Position numbers and translations under genes: made by a program. A stretch of DNA of 64,000 nt, taken from positions 16,217,628-16,281,627 of the forward strand of contig OX463783.1 of assembly GCA_949825025.1 (NCBI GenBank). Reading direction: 5' to 3'. This DNA comes from Siphlonurus alternatus. Taxonomy: Eukaryota; Arthropoda; Insecta; Ephemeroptera; Siphlonuridae. Numbering within the stretch: the first letter of the stretch is position 1; the number at the start of each line of letters is the position of its first letter. The notes under the pieces were generated by a model. That model worked only from the letters and a program-made list of their open reading frames with translations, made no database searches and was not told the DNA's origin. Positions 61,591 through 64,000 of the stretch are shown piece by piece.

Positions 61591-64000
61591 CCATGAACCA
61601 ACGTCAGTGGTACAAAAAGTATCATGAACTTTTGTAATATCGGAAAAAAATTCGTGCAAAGAAAGCCTATCATCCCACATTAAAAACCTTATTTCAAGCT
61701 AAAAAAAAAAAAAAAAAAAAATGAAAAACGTAAATATTTGGTTATGAGACTTTAGATGACAAGTTGGTGTGATGTACCAAAATTATTTCATGTCCCATTA
61801 GTCTATACAAACAACTAATAGCGGTGAAATACAAGTTAGTGTGATGTAACCAAAAATATTTCATGTCCCATTAGTCGAACAACTAATAGTGGTGAAATAT
61901 AAAGAAGTATATTTAATAAATTATGGTATATATAAGATTATCAGTTTCTGTTTCCAATCACTGCAATCAGTTTTTTTTTTAATCAATACACCTTGGAACA
62001 ACACAAACTTTGATTCTGCTAAATCTGCAATTCCAATAGACATGCAAAGATTTGAGATGCACATTTGAAATTTCGGGAAAACAGATCACTCACTCGCCAT
62101 TTTTTTTTCTTGAAATGTATTTTATGTCTCTATAGATTGCGTAATAATACTAATAGTGCTTATCTCAATAAGTCAGGTAGAGTTACAAGTTCATGCTTTT
62201 ATGAAGTATAGATATTTCGTCTATTTCGTTCTTCTTATATTTTTCTTTTTATTAATTGAGGAAAATCGTAGCTAACTAATAAATTCATCAAATTGTGAGA
62301 TTGTGAAAATTTATGTATACACAGCAGGCAGGTGATTGTGTCATATTTATTGTGTGACCAGAAGTAAAAGTTTTGATTCATTGTGTGTGTAAAGATATCA
62401 TATTTTACTGTCGTATCTTCTAATGTTTATGTATTATGAATAATATTTATTATATAAATAATATAGTATGATGTCTACAGTATATAAATATATATAGAAC
62501 AACGTCACTCTTAACTGAATAACTTAATAATTGTAACTCTAGATACTTAAAAGATAAGAAAGGTAAGTTAGACATAACATTAAAACATAATATATAAAAA
62601 ATAATTAGAAATTAATATGCATTTAATTTGTTGTAAATATTAAGATTCAGATTTTTATTAAGTTTTGTGTCATGCAAATATTTAGAGCAAGCCAATACAC
62701 AATAATTCACAATTATAATTACATAATAAATACACAATTAATCAGTAAATTAATATATAACTAAATACAGTACAATCATGTTTGTACATATCGTAGTAGT
62801 TTTTTTCATTTAAAATCCATGTAAGGATATTTTGAACTGTTTAGAGACTTTTTTTTTTAATTCATGTAGTTTATTACAGAGGAGTAAGGCACTTTTTTTA
62901 TGGACTCATGTTAGCAAGAGAGAGACTAGCTCTTTTTGAATGAATATCTTTTGCTCTCATTCTTATATATTATGAGTAGCATACTTTATGATATACTATT
63001 GGGTGTAAACTGTGAAGAACTGCATTTTTTCTTGGAATTAACCAAACTAATAAATACATAATTTATTATTTTTTATACATAATGATCAAGTATCAGAAAA
63101 CAGAGAAAAATTCCATGCAGTCTTTAGTAAAATATATTTCATATACACTACGCGTTAACATAGCTGCGAAGTTTTCTGCATGACGCGGATCAGCTGAATT
63201 CATCAAATAAGAATAACATTAGGAGGCGAATACACTGATGTATAGTATATTCAACACAGTATGATGATGTAAAGGTTCAGATACTATATGCAGAGATATC
63301 ATGCAGTGTTTTAATTCACACTAAATTTTTAGATGCTGAATGGATTTCAGTATATTTTGTACTGAAAAAAGAGAGTCAATAAAAGTATATACAAAAATTG
63401 TATTTGTTTTTACTCTTTTTGTCAGTGCAAATTTCATACTCAATACTTCATATTCAATTACTTACAATTCAATTTTCTTCTACTATAAAAGCTGCGAAAG
63501 CTTGGTTACGATGTTCTTCCACTTCACTTCCCCCCCCCCCCAATTCGTTCCTCCGTCTCCGTTCTTATTTCCTCTTCTACCTACACTTATTTTTTTATAT
63601 TTTTTTCCAGAATTGCTACGTCAATAATATCTCTTTTTCCGGCATCTCGATGTCATTTGGTATGCAATTATACAAAAATCAATAAATACTTTACATTACA
63701 AAAACATGGAGCTATGAAAGAGAGACTATAAGCTTATGAATAAAAATAATTATTTGTAAATAAATTAGAATTTTTATTTTAATTAATTTCATACATTCAA
63801 TGTACACTTTGTGCCTTGAAAATTGTTCTTTACTGACCGAATATAATATACATATCAATGCGTGTATCATCTGAGGAACTTTTCAAATACAAGAACTGTA
63901 TTTATCTCACTGAACTGTATATCTACATTTATCTACATTTACAGTATTATATTTTAGTTATCTTAAAGACTTAATTTATTAATTAAACGTAAGTTTTGAA

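Larger units (their letters stand above)
57871..64000. other. Intergenic DNA, right end
   Basis: AT-rich. It contains a LINE tail near 59900, the hAT MITE at 61175 within a GAGAA/TTCTC-rich patch, and a poly-C/pyrimidine-rich stretch at about 63530-63600. Short open frames here show no domains. Near 61750-61900 a phrase (GTTGGTGTGATGTACCAAAA / GTTAGTGTGATGTAACCAAA) is tandemly duplicated with about 90-bp spacing. Confidence 0.55.

Overview
The window is eukaryotic: it is very AT-rich, has long introns, and is packed with transposon debris. Its one recognisable host gene is a nuclear receptor on the minus strand. Its DNA-binding domain and partial ligand-binding domain match the E78 / Eip78C group (NR1E), relatives of E75 and Rev-erb, which points to an arthropod, probably an insect. 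I cannot name the species; a hemipteroid is only a guess.

E78 gene (minus strand, 105-40777, running off the left edge). Six coding exons splice with matching phases. An Asn/Ser/Thr-rich N-terminal exon (40318-40777) is followed by a 26.8-kb intron. Then come zinc finger 1 (13350-13468), zinc finger 2 (7454-7595), the C-terminal extension, hinge and LBD helix 1 (3161-3483), a Ser-rich loop with helix 3 (1129-1342), and the LBD signature (105-268). About 474 residues are encoded here; the last LBD helices lie to the left of the window. Upstream of the start codon is a short 5'-UTR/promoter stretch and a roughly 115-bp GA repeat (sense strand). A GC-richer island at about 26160-26345 in the big intron holds a 28-bp near-palindrome of nuclear-receptor half-sites and also an open frame that could be an alternative first exon.

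Mobile DNA in the introns. There are several families of foldback elements (MITE-like), two SINEs with different heads (tRNA-like and 5S-rRNA-like) that share one body, a TA-flanked element with another element nested in it, and a TTAA-flanked piggyBac-type element at 31514-31937.

Upstream of E78 (about 41.2-64 kb). I see no host gene here. The region holds hAT-type MITEs with 8-bp target duplications, and a 3.0-kb foldback element (46353-49366) whose long arms end in 15-bp tandem repeats. That element's centre carries a broken fragment of a KRBA2/integrase-type Cys-rich domain, and a TTAA MITE has inserted in one arm. Further right are a decayed LINE 3' fragment (51.6-52.9 kb), an apparently intact two-ORF non-LTR retrotransposon on the minus strand (about 53.56-57.87 kb) with overlapping stop and start codons, and a LINE 3' tail near 59.9 kb. 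The remaining sequence is AT-rich with no feature I can support.
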